A stretch of 64,000 nt of DNA from Tubiluchus corallicola (Eukaryota > Priapulida > Priapulimorpha > Priapulimorphida > Tubiluchidae), in the NCBI GenBank assembly GCA_030141605.1, contig JAQGDQ010000024.1:141501-205500 (forward strand), written 5' to 3'. The notes below the pieces were generated by a model, which saw only the letters and a program-made list of their open reading frames with translations, was not told the DNA's origin and ran no database searches. Below, piece by piece: positions 52,601 through 64,000 of this stretch. The position numbers were made by a program, and so were the translations under genes. Every line of letters begins with the position of its first letter. Position 1 is the stretch's first letter.

Positions 52601-55600
52601 GGGCACTGCTGAAATATCTCAGTCACAAGGAAACTGCTACTGCTAAAACTGAGCCATTTCTGAGTTCCATAATGTTTTTACATTTTCCCACACATTGGTT
52701 TCATTTTTGTGTTTGACGTGTTCAGTATTAACATATAATGAAGCAGGTTTAAACTAATTTTTATTGCCATGCAGTTTTTATTCCATCATTAGTGTTTCCT
52801 AAAGTTTTTCAAAATAAAGACAAAATTTGCATACATGCTTTGTGAGCGTTAACAAATTAGAAATATCAGTATTTGTGGTTACTAGCGTTTTAGAGCTGAG
52901 GCTCTACTGCCACAGGAGATACAAGTTTAAAGTGTGTGGACTGCTTAGACATAACTTGTTGTTGTTTCAATTTCTATCTGCCGTGTCTTGAACATTTTAA
53001 AATCGAAAATCAAACAAGAAGTTAAAAATTGTCTGGCAAGTTAATTAAGATATTTGTTGATAATTAACAGCACAAACTGAGTCTATTTCAAACTCACTGT
53101 CCAGCTCTATATCTGTAAAACAGTTACCAAAATGTAAACAGTTTCATTTCATTGCTACAGGCGGCAGTCAAAATTCCAGAAAAAAGTAGACTAATTTTTT
53201 ACACTAGTACTCTAAATCGTCTAAATTACTCAGAATTAGTCGCTGCACTCCTAGTTTTTAAACATCCAAAATATTGCTACACAAGGACATTGTTACACAA
53301 GGTGTTGTAGTTCAGTCGGGAGGGTGATGGCAAACTGAAGTGCCGCCCCGGGCGCCTCGAACACTAGCTATGCCACTGATAGTGGATTTGACAGCGCATT
53401 GCTAATTTACTTGAAGGTTGTGCATACATGTCATTGTCTAAACAGTTGTTATTTGTTTAAAATGTCTTAACTCATAAACAAAGACAGTTTATGAATTGTC
53501 CTCCTATTGCAATCCTTTTGCTAGCATTGACTGGTTTGTTACTGTTTTGGACTGACTGTCACTTTCTTAAAGGATAAAGCACTAAAGAAAGCACTTTTAA
53601 CTGGCAGGTTACTTTTACTTTGATACGCTTCGGCCAAAAAGATAAAGTGTTGTATTTTTCTTAGGACTCATTTATACTGCCTTTGTAAACTAAATTTCAT
53701 TTACTAGTGTCACATTTCAGAAATGACTGATTCATGCATTTTTCTTGACCCAGTTTTGAGAACAACTGGATAAATTATGTCAAGGATGCTGTTCCTCTCT
53801 CAAGTCCATGATATTGATACTCTTGTTAGTTCAGTAAAATTTTCTGTGCTATTTCTTTTATTATTGATTCTAACTAATCGCTTAAATCCGACAAAATGAA
53901 TTATGGTTTGTAAGAAAACAAGATGACTAGGATGGTGTAAATAATAACTACAAGTATATTAATGATTTACTGTGAAGCAATTCTATTTGTTATTACAGGC
54001 ATTTGAAATTCGATTAGATATTCATGTATTGAATCATGAAGGTAACATCCTTGACTGCTGCAACATTGCTGGTATTGCTGCTCTAGTTCATTTCAGGTAC
54101 ATGATAAATTCTCAAGTCCTGGAAACACCGAATAAACTTAATAATAACTGTATTATTCTAGTAATCTTTTGTAATTGTTAAATATTTTTATATTTTTGCT
54201 TATTTGTTACTGTTTCACAATTTTAGTACAGGGATTCTATGATTCCGCCATTAAAAGGTTTAAGTATCTACTTTGGTAGTTTAAGGATGCCTAAACTCGA
54301 GATGCTTAAACTCACTTGTTTAGGCAGTCATTTTACTTTGTTTCTCAGAATAGACATATATAGAAATATAGAAATAGACATATCGACATATAGTACAGGA
54401 CTTCTTAAAAATGCAGACACTGGGTACAACTGACTATTTTTTATGAAATTTTGCACGATTTTGGTTAAACCATTGGAAAATATTTCTATATATATTTCTA
54501 TATATGTCTATATGTCTATATAGAAATATATATAGAAATATTTTCCAATGGTTTAACCAAAATCGTGCAAAATTTCATAAAAAATAGTCAGTCGTACCCA
54601 GTGTCTGCATTTTTAAGAAGTCATGTACTGTGAAAATTTTACTGCTTGCATTAGGTCAGTTAGTTTTACATGTGTAAATGCAGTTTTTTAAATTGTGTAT
54701 GTTTTCATGCATTTGAAAATTTACCTTACAGGCGTCCCGATGTTACAGTCTCTGGGGAAGAAATTACAATAGTAAGTTGTACAATAGTAATTTGAAATTA
54801 CAATTACAATGCAGTTGCAACATCATATAACTTATTCCCACTGCTTATTTTTATTTCTGTTTTTGTGTTTATTAATAATAAGTTGAACATGAACAAGATT
54901 ATAAATGTGGCTGGAAAAATAGTTTTTCATGTATTGATATAATGAATTAAAAGCGATGCTATTTAATTTTTTAACTTTACTGTTTATAAGTGAATGCTCA
55001 CAAGCTAATTCTTTTCAGCGATTTTTTACAATGAACTTGAAATCTTCTGAATCTTATTTTTTACTATTTCTTTTTTATAGCATCCTTTAGATGAGCGAGA
55101 TCCAGTACCACTGAATGTCTACCATATGCCACTCACTATAACATTTGCTTTTTACCATCATGGGTAAGTAATCCATCACAAAATAATAAAAATGCTGAAG
55201 TCAGCATTTTTTGTGCAATGCAGTCCTAAGAAACATCTGATTAAATTTTGCACCCTCTACTAAGGTATTATCACATTTAAGGATTAAAAGGTCAAAGTGT
55301 TATTATAACTACTTTTTAATTGAATATGTACGTATGTAAGCTTGTAATAATAAGAATATGTAAGCGAATTGTAAAATTGAATTATAAAAATAAACTTTTT
55401 ACTCGGTATTTAATGTGCAAATATGAATATTAACATAAAATTCATTGGCTCTCTTCCTGCTTCTCGTGCACAACTTTAGTAAAACTTTATCAAAATGTGG
55501 AACTTTTTCTTGTTGATTATGATCTAGAAGTCTGACTGTCACATTGAGGCATTTGCTAGATTTTGTCTTGATTGATAAAATGGAAATGCCATGTATTTGC

Positions 55601-58600
55601 AAGTTTAAAATAACTTTGATAGTGCCTGTACAGGAATGCCAACCCCTAGAATTAACACGACTGATAGTTAATTTGTTTTTTTTTGCGTGGCTTTGCTTTA
55701 AGTCAGTTACTTTAGATCAGTACTTGAAGAGATTTAGAGTAGCTTGATTTTCCTCCAGTGTAAACTAACTGCCTCAAAAGTAAATCATGTTTCTTAGATC
55801 ATTACGCTGCTACACAATCGCTGGTATATCTTAATTGTGCTATGAGTCCTCCGCTTTTTATTTTATTGTTTTCATAATCATGTAAACATTAGATTTTTAT
55901 TAACTAATGAGGCACGAGTTGGATCCTTCTTGCAAAAAGGTGTGTATGCATAATGAGTAATATTACTACTATAATATTAATACAACAATACTATTGCTAG
56001 CAGCGTCTAGCCGTTGTGCTGTCACGCGTAGAAACGAATAGTGAATGCATGATTTAGGTACACTTGCTTATTCTATGCTTAAAGGTCTTAGTAATGTTGT
56101 AATAATTGATATTTTACGTTTACTTTTTTTTTAAATGCTGTTAGTTTTGAAATTATCTTCTTATCAAGAATTGGGTATATGCTTCTCCTAAATAGCCTTG
56201 CTTTCTTACAAAACTTGAAATTTGTTTCTTCTCTATATGTAACGTAAAAAAGCAAGTATGTACTAATGAAATAACATATGGTGCAGTAGCTAGAAAAGGA
56301 ATATAAAATTGAAAACTGTGGGATATTGATTATTTTGTACTCTAGTGTATCACTTCGATAACTGTAGACATTCCTTAAGTATCTGAATAGAAATAATTAA
56401 TTCTAAGCACTTTACTTGGAAGCTACTTTTGTTCCAATTTATGCAGAATCATAAAATTGAAATACTTTATAAATGACATATTTATTAATCAAAATTTAAA
56501 ACTGTGTTTCTGGTGTCTCAACCTTACAGTCAACCAAATTTCCATTTTTACTTTTTTCTGTTTCTAGAAATTTCTTATTGGTTGATCCTACAGAGAAAGA
56601 AGAGCGAGTGATGGAAGGAAAAATTGTTTTGGGTATGAACAAGCACAGAGAGTTATGCATGTTACATGTCGGTGGTAGTATGTTGGTTTTGAAGGAGCAG
56701 GTAACAGTGGATTCTACTTTCTATTTATTGTACAGTAGACAAGGCACACTAGATTTAATTCTAAATCTGCTTATAGTTAAGATTATTTGTTCATGTTTTA
56801 CTACTAAAATTTTATAAAGTCGTAGCAAACTTGATTTAAGGATGCTCTTTGGAACAGAAATGTGCTTAATGAGGGAAATTTGTTATATTGAAAATGCCTT
56901 AACCTATGAAAATATTATTTTTGCAGTAATTGACATTGTCCTAACCTATACAGAAGGTAGGTTAGGTATGGAATAGGGAAATACAAACATCTGAAAGGCA
57001 TAGGTTCTAGTAAATTTCCTGCAGTCCTATGTTTGTTAATATCTACTTTTCCAGCATGATAGTCTGTCTAGTTTGACCAAGTGGTTGTACTTGTCCAACC
57101 TTCTGCAAGTCCAAGCGAGAAGTAATGTTTTTCGATGTGGTTATTACTGTTTAAACTAAGGCTACATTTTCCACAATGTTACGCATCTCTCGCCATTCCC
57201 TAATAAAGAGGGCAAGTCAGCGAGTTAGGTAAAAGAATAAGTGGCCGTGATGCAATAAATGATGATATGAGTATAGAAAAAAGTAGCCTATTTCTTATAA
57301 ACGTAAGATACTGATGTCCGCAATATCCTTTCCTGTTAATACTGACACAATATTCCTGTTGTTAATTTTGTAGGTGTTGAGGTGTGCTAACATAGCTGTA
57401 ACAAGAGTGACTGAAATCACTGAGCTCATTCAGAAAGCTTTGCAGAACGATGCCGATGCTAGGTAACTAGTTGCTGATATAAATCTATCTCTAAAAACTA
57501 TTTTATAACATATAGAGAATTCCAGCAGTGCTTCTGTAGTCGATGTAGTTGCGTAGTTTTTAATTTCTTACATGCGGTAAATAAGAAGTTAATTGAATAA
57601 GCGATATAATACTAATTTGAATATTTTATCATAAGAACAAGCAGGAACTATTTTAAACCCTTATATATTATAATCGTGTAATCGTGTAATAACATTTGTC
57701 ATATTTAGTTCTTTCTAACAGACTATTACAAACCTTCTTGGCTTGGAAAGTAACAAACAAGGTCGAAAGAGTGCCTTTTCTTAGGAATTTTTCAAACAAT
57801 TTCTCCACTCTTTTACCCCCCGCATATTCCATTAACATACTTGATTTGTCCTTTTGCCGGAGTCATCCGTTTTACACGATACATCTAGTCATCTCTTATT
57901 GTACTTTCTCATGAGTTGCTTGAATATTTCACCTGTTCATGGCACATCAGTCTTTCTTGGTAATGTGCTTCTCTTCTGACAGTGAACAGATCAAGTGAAG
58001 GTTATGTAAATATTGATTCATTTTGCTTCTGTGACAGATTATTATAGTTTTTTGTTAAAGGAAGTGAATCAATTCTTTTTTAAATTTTCTATAGCACCAT
58101 GAGTGCATTTATGCTTTTTGCATGTTAAAATGTCATTAGAATTTTTTGTTATGCAGGTCAACATTGCAAATAAATGGCACTACATAAGACTGTATATTAT
58201 AGGAATTTCTTGTGTTATTATATGTAATAGTTGATTGTTAACATTAACAACCATCCGATACAACTGTTTAGGTCACGTGGTGAAAAGTTTGGATTTGCTC
58301 AGAGTGTTCCTGCAACTCCAAGTATTTTACAACATAGCAAGGAAGTTACAAAGATATCAATAAACAATGTTGAAGTAGTTGCTCATGAAGTTGCAGAGAG
58401 CAGCAAGCAAACGCTCAATGATGATTTGGAGAAGGCCAAACAAACACCTGTAAATATAAAGGTATAAAGTTTTGCTAAGTAAAAGTATGTATGATAATGA
58501 GACTTTTGATATCATCAATGTGAATGTTGTTTTGTGGCTGCTTATTAAGATATTGTTAACCTATCACTGTGTTTTGATGTCTAGAGCTCGTAACCTTTCT

Positions 58601-60745
58601 GCTTACACAGTATTTCTAGCTTTTGTTTGTTTTTTAACTTTACAGTTTTAAACCTGTAATCAAGATTTCAATGTCTGAGTTGCAGTTTATTAAATGCAGT
58701 TTTTTAACACCATCTTACTCATGCTAATAGAGCATGGTAAATTCTTTTCTATTTTCTATTGCCAGATGTCAGGAACTGGACAAATAGGCATAGGAGGTCC
58801 CAGTACTTGGGAAGAGGTAGAGGAATCAGACAGCGATATTGAATTCTTAGAGATTGCTCCTAACAAGCAGAAAGGGCAGCCATTTGCAAAGATGCCGCAA
58901 AATAAAGCTGAAATTGGTAAATTTGAAATATTCTTCAATGTTTACAGCTTCTTATGGAAGAAGCTGCTGTTAATTCTCAAAATATAATCATCTCAGTAGG
59001 TGTACAGTGTTAAACTAGAATGTCTCTTTATAGGCATAGACTAAGTTGCATGTACTGCCAAGGCTCTATGGATGTTAAACAAAACAACTTTAGCGTCATA
59101 ATGTGATACTTTTTTTAGCAGTACTCAATTTCAAATAGTATGATCCAAATTATTTTGAATGAGAAAATAACACTCAGCTAGGCATCTTGTATAACGGTGC
59201 ATTAACAAGTGAACTCATTATTAATACCACCAGTAAAAATACTTGAGTGCATTCAGTGTAACATGTTTAAGCAACTGATACTTTTGGGTTACTCGCTTGC
59301 GATGTGACTCTTATAAATAGATTGCCGGGAAACGGTTTCATTCTCATTCAAGTAATATAAAGCTCGGTACTCAATTAATACATAACATCTAATTTAAATT
59401 TTTGCTAAAATTAATTGATGACCGTAATTACCATCATTTCGGGAGCATTTAGCAAAGACTGTAGAATGTTCGTGATCATCAGTGGATGCGTTTGTCATTC
59501 TGACAAAGTTCTAACATTGTGCGAAATATTTTTGTTGTTGCTGTTATTTTACTGAACTAAAAAGAATCTGATTGTTGCTTTTTATTTACAGTAAATTTAG
59601 AAAGTGATAGCGAAGAGGAGGTGATTATGTTAGAGAAGGAGACAAAGAAAGAAGAGAGAACAAGGTGAGGTATTAGGTGTTTATAAGAAATAGAAATGAT
59701 TTGCTGTGATTAGTAAAGCTGTAACTAATGCAAATTGTGTGCCCATACTGCTTAAGCCAAGAATGCTCTGAAATGTTTAGCCTAAAGTGAAAAGAAATAC
59801 TTTTAATATTACAAAGAATGGTAATATTTCTTGGACGTCAGTGTACAAATTCATGTTGAAACTCATTGAAACGAATCGTAGCATAACTTTGTGTTTATGA
59901 AATACAACATTACTCCTTTTTAGTGCCATGGCCTTTCAAGTTATTTAATTTTCACCATTAGCAATGAAGTTTTAGCATAACCATCACAAATAACACTATA
60001 TTACTGGCGTGGACTATCAGTCAGTCAAAATTACACTAGATTTAGAATTAAGATACACTAAATATTGGGCACGAGGTAATATTTGGAAGACCAGTTTCTG
60101 TGTCAACTTTGGAAACGGGTGAATTTCCCGTTTATGTATCTGCTCCATCTACATTCACAGTTTTTTGATTGAAATGTGTTTTTATTGAGATTTTGTATCA
60201 GTTATCGCTATGAAGATTTATCACCTTCTCATTTTTTGTCGGTTTAGTGAAGCACTAGATTCCAGCCAATGTCAGCTACCAAGACAATTGCCTAATTTTT
60301 ACTATGGTCACTATTTTCTGAAATTGTAATTACAATTGCCAAATTTTTACTATGGTCACTATTTTCTGAAATTGTAATTATACAATGTGTTTCAATACTG
60401 TAGCCACGGGATGAGGCTTCCTTGATTGCTATTACATTAGTCGTATTTAATTAATCTTGATAAATGTTCGATTATTTTTGTTTTTATCGTTTCTATTATT
60501 TATTATTATTGTGCATCTGAAAGAATTCACGGTCGCTTACATTGCTAGTTGCAATCTTCATCACTTTTTCAACCCAATTTGCAGCTTGATTGATACATTA
60601 TCACATTACTTGTGTGTTCATGTACAAATTGTACATGCAAGAACTGATGTTGTGCTTGTGTGATCATTTCAGTTCACCAGAGATACTAGATCTGTCGGTT
60701 GCATTAAAGTCAAGCATAAACACCAAGGCAAGTGGAAAATCATGA
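47886..60745 (+). CDS. EXOSC9: Exosome subunit RRP45/EXOSC9, 13 exons, 437 residues, complete
   Basis: This is a catalytically inert RNase PH-fold subunit of the hexameric ring of the RNA exosome, which works in 3'-5' RNA decay and rRNA maturation in nucleus and cytoplasm. Exons: 47886-47951, 50051-50145, 50564-50683, 50909-51011, 53999-54096, 54732-54771, 55081-55163, 56568-56700, 57374-57462, 58272-58461, 58766-58916, 59592-59664, 60673-60745. Phases close throughout and all borders are GT-AG. The N-terminus MKETPLSTCER is nearly the human one. RLDGRQ is at 23-28, then a CCQVSLGKTR strand, ICISAGEK-type segment, HVLNHEGNILD, and VDPTEKEERVM...MNKHRELC in the second half. The C-terminal third is a charged tail with ESDSDIEFLEI and DSEEEVIML, acidic-hydrophobic motifs matching the SDSEEEE-M-IL stretch of the human tail. 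Human EXOSC9 is 439 residues as I recall. Introns 4 and 5 carry the transposons described separately. Confidence 0.95.
48493..48986. mobile_element. Non-autonomous TIR element, copy 2, in EXOSC9 intron 1
   Basis: This copy starts CAGACTTGTTAACCATTTGA and ends GGAGTTCGCAGGTCTT. It is about 490 bases and in the same orientation on the plus strand as the copy at 36157-36571, so it is sense to EXOSC9 while copy 1 is antisense to ATP8A. Its ends are more eroded than those of copy 1 and it holds an extra segment of about 80 bases. Confidence 0.6.
49638..49668 (+). repeat. (TA)n microsatellite
   Basis: A pure TATATA run of about 30 bases lies in EXOSC9 intron 1. Confidence 0.85.
51302..52276. mobile_element. 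pogo/Tigger-like non-autonomous element nested in the hAT relic
   Basis: Left end CAGTAGGCACCGCTTAATAG and the reverse complement of the right end GAGTAGGCTCTGCTTAATAG form terminal inverted repeats, each continuing into a GACTCA/GATTCAC segment and a GGGAC-containing part. Both ends are flanked by TA, the Tc1/mariner-type target. The CAGTAG...GGGACC style is typical of pogo/Tigger termini. No transposase is recognised in the 975 bases. Confidence 0.65.
52522..52660 (+). pseudogene. Remnant of a hAT transposase N-terminus
   Basis: From an ATG the frame reads MKRTEVKGASF, then a TGA, then KRKKAREELLKKSEGALLKY and a few more residues before the similarity ends. A basic Lys/Arg block followed by EE-x2-KK-SG-LLK(F/Y)L is the familiar start of one class of hAT (ZMYM/TTF-finger-type) transposases. 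It is broken by the internal stop and lacks the zinc-finger and DDE/RNase H regions. Confidence 0.5.
54392..54629. repeat. Nearly perfect 238 bp foldback in EXOSC9 intron 5
   Basis: Arms 54392-54504 and 54517-54629 are inverted copies of each other, 113 bases each with only two mismatches (at 54398 and near 54436 of the left arm), around a 12-base loop. The outer part begins AGTACAGGACTTC; the inner part is a TATATTTCTATATA run. The structure would form a long double-stranded hairpin in the pre-mRNA. The ends could be a degraded mariner-type terminus (CAGTAC with a TA/TG flank), but this is uncertain. Confidence 0.9.
60285..60381 (+). repeat. Two-copy 48 bp tandem duplication
   Basis: A unit beginning CAATTGCC and ending GAAATTGTAATTA is present twice with a 48-base period and very few differences, in the last EXOSC9 intron. 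It is a recent local duplication. Confidence 0.85.
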
Positions 60746-60949
60746 CTGCAGACAATTAAATAATCCTGTAAACATATTTTGTATATATTATTTTAAACAA
60801 AGTTATTTTGCTTATTTGTCTACTGTAAGTGCATTATATTTTCTTTTGTATTGTAATGGGTATTGGTGCTTCCGCTTTACATACAGTAACTGATTATTAT
60901 GTAATTCCTTACATACCCATTGGTAATACCCTACGTACTATAATATTTC

Positions 60950-60955
60950 AATAAA
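60950..60955 (+). terminator. EXOSC9 polyadenylation signal
   Basis: A canonical AATAAA lies about 205 bases after the EXOSC9 stop codon, within AT-rich 3' sequence. Weaker variants lie nearer the stop, so the site actually used is not certain. Confidence 0.5.
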
Positions 60956-62334
60956 ACATCCAAACTCCCTTTTTATAAAATTATTTTACTGAACAATTTT
61001 CAGCAAAGATGAGTACATTACAGGGGACTGCTAAAAATAAGTGTATGCACAATATGAAGACTTCTAAAATGAAATGTAATACATAAAAGTAAACATAACT
61101 CGGTGTGCCATTTTGGATAAGTCAATCGACTGGTAGACATAAAAATATAAAGCATCTTACACAAATAAAACTAACAAGTTTGATTAATACAAAGAGAACC
61201 GACAAAGCTATACAGTGTTGAAAAATGTGAAAAGAATGCCAAAAAGCATACAAGCGCAACACGTCACAGACTTCACAGTTCAAAATTATAAAATTAGTTT
61301 CTGCATTGCCAGATGGAATTGTATTTATTTACAAGCCTTGCATTAAATAAACATACACAAAGAGTCACACACATGACTGAATATCTCAAAGATCTGCTGG
61401 CTCTATTGGGACTTGCATGACTGAACTTCAAAATCTACCTGAACATTAAGATAAAAACCTATGAAACATGTTGTGAAATTCTGGTGAACCGCTGTTAGAA
61501 AGCATACATAAGACAACATTAATTTTATTATAAATATGCGAATTGAACCAACTGCCTTAGCTAAAAAGAATGAAGTTGGACTTTACTAAAGCTGTTCTCA
61601 CTAAATCTAGGATTGCATGAGAAATAAAAGAGTGCCACAAACTTAATCAGCAAACACAAGAAATGTGGAGAAATTATCAGTATTGGCAAAACAGTATTTA
61701 TTGTTCAGAATTCCCATGTGTATAAACATGTTCTGAAACAATTCCGGACTTTGTAATCGCTGAATAATCAATCGAAGTATGAAGTACTAATTTTGAGCAA
61801 TGGCTAAGATACAATAGCTAACTATACAGAGAACAAAAATAATGTGATTAAAAACTACTTTATTAAAACTATATACACTAAGGAAAGTTTGTAAAGATAA
61901 TCATGTAACAATTTCAGCAGCTAAACAAGTTTATAAACATAAAGCCAATGACATACAGAACTTGCTACACTTCGTAACTTTGGTTTTTGAATTTGTTTTA
62001 CTTTCAGCCAAAATTTGAGAAAAATACCATAAAGCAGATATTAAACAAAAGTCACAAATACAATGTTTACTACTACAGTGTTTCCCCTGTTTCTTAGAAT
62101 GCTATATAATTTTGAACTTGTTTACAATATTATTAAGTAGCTATCTTACACGCAAAGTAGTATTATGATTCACTGTAATACATGGTTGGTTAACTATCTT
62201 CTACATGATGCAGTTGTACTGTTATTGTTAAATAATAACTAACTATAGTTTATATAGATCTTGTGCTGCATCAATTTCACAACTTATCAGTGAATCATAA
62301 TAACTGAGCTTGAGGTCGGTATAAAAGAAGATCA
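60956..62334. other. Convergent 3' region between EXOSC9 and the HMGB-like gene
   Basis: The stretch is AT-rich and non-coding. It should contain the 3' UTR of the minus-strand HMGB-like gene. Several TTTATT motifs (minus-strand AATAAA) lie near 61322, 61690 and 61860, and I cannot tell which is used. Confidence 0.5.
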
Positions 62335-63314
62335 TTACTCGTCAGATTCCTCGTCTTCTTCATCATCATCATCTTCGTATGCTGCTGAAGCTGAAGCTCC
62401 AGCAGAAAACTTGGGCTTCTTCGCTGCACTTCCAGATGCTCCGCCTCCTCTGGCACGGTATGCCGCCATTTCCTAAAAAGATTTTAAAATTTTCCTAGTA
62501 TTAAAAACGGTTGTAAGCAATTGCAACTTGATAAAGCCTTGCAGATTTTAAGCAACAACACGGCCTTTAAAAACGGAATAAATTTCTTTCTTTGTTAAAC
62601 TGAACTGAATACTGAACACTTTGTTAAATAAAAAAGGGGGACCTATATATATGACTGCCGTTCACAACACTAATTAACGCCTGGAATGCAGTATCAAAAC
62701 TAAATTTATAACTATCTTACAGTTTCATATCGTTTCCGGTCCTTGGCAGCCATAGCTTCGTACTGAGCTTTGACATCGGCAGCAACCACTGCCCATCGTT
62801 TACTCAACTCCTTTGCCACGTCTCCTACTCTATAGTCTGGAAACTCTGCCATCACCTTCTTCCTCTCATCTTGACAAAACCAGAAGAAGCCAGACCTGAA
62901 ACGCCAAAACGTTGTGCAATACCAACAAAAATGTATGACACCACTTCAATAACATGAAAATAAAAAAATCTGTATAGTCTCCTGGCTGGCTTTGTAACAT
63001 AAACAGCAAATCTGAATTCAATTGCATTTGTTTAATCTCAAGTTTCTAAACTTGTATGCTGTGGTCTACAAGTGTTGTTAAAACAATTGAATGTAACACA
63101 CTGCATTTAATTACTGCATATACGCAGTAAAATTGAAACATAATTATTAGGCTTACATTCCTCTTTTAGGTGCATTAGGATCCTTCTTCTGACGTTGTTT
63201 TCGTGGCCGTTTTTCCCCTGGTAATGGTTGGTAAGCCTCCATTTCACCATCATACCGAGCCTTGTCTTGATCAGCCATTTCCTGGAACCGTTTCTTTTCT
63301 TTGTCTGACATAGT
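62335..63314 (-). CDS. HMGB/DSP1-like chromatin protein, 3' three exons
   Basis: HMGB proteins bend DNA through two HMG boxes and act in chromatin and transcription. Exons seen are 63314-63157, 62895-62721 and 62472-62335, joined in phases 2 and 0. The first encodes the end of box A ([20 protein letters not shown]) and the linker [10 protein letters not shown]. The second gives box B with [12 protein letters not shown] and [14 protein letters not shown]. The third finishes box B (EMAAYRAR) and adds a Gly/Ala/Ser linker and an Asp/Glu-rich acidic tail ending EESDE. The FFWFC wording in box B recalls insect DSP1 and invertebrate HMGB. The tail is shorter than in vertebrate HMGB1. The 5' part with the start codon and most of box A is upstream of 64000 on this strand. 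Sure of the family. Confidence 0.92.
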
Positions 63315-64000
63315 CTGCGGAAAATGATTAAACTCATTAAAGCTATGCTCATGTAATACATATGTCACATGACTACCTTTACTCTAATGCAGGTAAAGAC
63401 TTATTACTCCATCTAGTAATAAAAATAATATGCACTTTTCCTTATTCACTTTATTGTTTGCTTTTGCAATTCTTTATGGGGTGATTTAATTTTTTTAACA
63501 GATTTAGCCCGTATTGGTAATTAGGCAACAGTTTAAAATACACTAGCTTTTCACACTTCGGTAAACAGATTTAGTGTGTTTAGTAACATCAGCATTGCAA
63601 ATTGTGCTGGTTAGATTGTGACATGCACAATGTGGTGACCTCTATTGACAAGAAAAAGTAGCAAAGTTTAAACACAGTTTTTTCAACTTTGTCGGCATAT
63701 CTTTTTTTATACGGTTCAGCTCACTGTAAACCAGAATCCAGCATTCAACGGCAGGTCCTACTCAATATAGATGGTTAGGGGGGATCAAGGCCCTGTCCCT
63801 TAACATAAGATGCTAAATTGGTAAATTGTGATCACTTCACGCTTGAGTGCTCCCATTTTGAATGCCCATTTTTCCACCAATGACATTGTTCATCGGCTGA
63901 AGAAAAACACCAGTCTGTCAATTTCCGTCAAAAGTATAAGAAGTTCTTACAAAAAATTAGATACCTAAATTTAATATTATTTTTGCATCAACATTAGGTA
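63315..64000. other. Intron of the HMGB-like gene, no exon recognised
   Basis: The acceptor TTTTCCGCAG at 63325-63315 (minus strand) begins the first visible exon, so this stretch should be intron. I searched it for the box A start and did not find it. Confidence 0.55.

Larger units (their letters stand above)
51099..53378 (+). mobile_element. hAT DNA transposon relic (2.28 kb) in EXOSC9 intron 4
   Basis: The terminal inverted repeats are CAGTGGCGTAGCTA at the left and CAGTGGCATAGCTA on the reverse complement of the right end (13 of 14 bases match). Eight-base flanks AATGTGGA (51091-51098) and ATAGTGGA (53379-53386) agree at six positions, fitting the 8 bp target duplication of hAT elements. 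Inside, at 52522-52660, is a transposase-like N-terminus with a stop in it. A second element (51302-52276) is inserted within it. The right part includes a GC-rich GCCGCCCCGGGCGCC stretch. It is inactive: most of the transposase is gone. Confidence 0.75.

Noticed and set aside
1-64000. CRISPR array, bacterial operon, rRNA or functional tRNA genes
   Set aside because: No regularly spaced repeats, no polycistronic arrangement and no closed tRNA cloverleaf were seen; all genes are spliced eukaryotic genes.

Overview
The window is nuclear DNA from an AT-rich, intron-rich animal, most likely an invertebrate. Every recognisable protein is split by GT-AG introns, usually of 0.3-1.5 kb, and all closely match animal families. 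The species cannot be named from the sequence. There are no operons, ribosome binding sites, CRISPR arrays or rRNA genes.

From left to right: (1) 674-7681, minus strand, the 5' three exons of a TRMT9B-type tRNA methyltransferase-like gene, with its 3' end beyond position 1. Its 5.3 kb intron holds a decayed LINE. (2) 7682-14488, a gene-poor interval with simple repeats. (3) 14489-21543, plus strand, mitochondrial lipoyl synthase (LIAS): a CRE/YY1-like promoter, nine coding exons and a poly(A) signal. (4) 23211-46423, minus strand, a complete 32-exon ATP8A-type phospholipid flippase of 1149 residues, convergent with LIAS. (5) 46424-47885, a head-to-head intergenic region containing a TTATG satellite and a small inverted-repeat element. 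(6) 47886-60955, plus strand, the complete 13-exon exosome subunit EXOSC9/RRP45 (437 residues). (7) 62335-63314, minus strand, the 3' three exons of an HMGB/DSP1-like chromatin protein, whose first exons lie beyond the right edge.

These genes are unrelated housekeeping functions: tRNA modification, lipoate synthesis, lipid asymmetry, RNA decay and chromatin. I see no sign that they form one pathway. The accessory content is transposon-derived and mostly intronic: two LINE 3' relics, a hAT element with a pogo-like element nested inside it, two copies of one terminal-inverted-repeat family in introns of neighbouring genes, a nearly perfect 238 bp foldback, and a tRNA-derived SINE head. Exon borders were set by hand from splice consensus, reading-frame continuity and remembered family alignments; no database search was run. 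I did not find a convincing undescribed system. The best second looks are the EXOSC9 intronic foldback, the nested DNA transposons and the LIAS acceptor choice.
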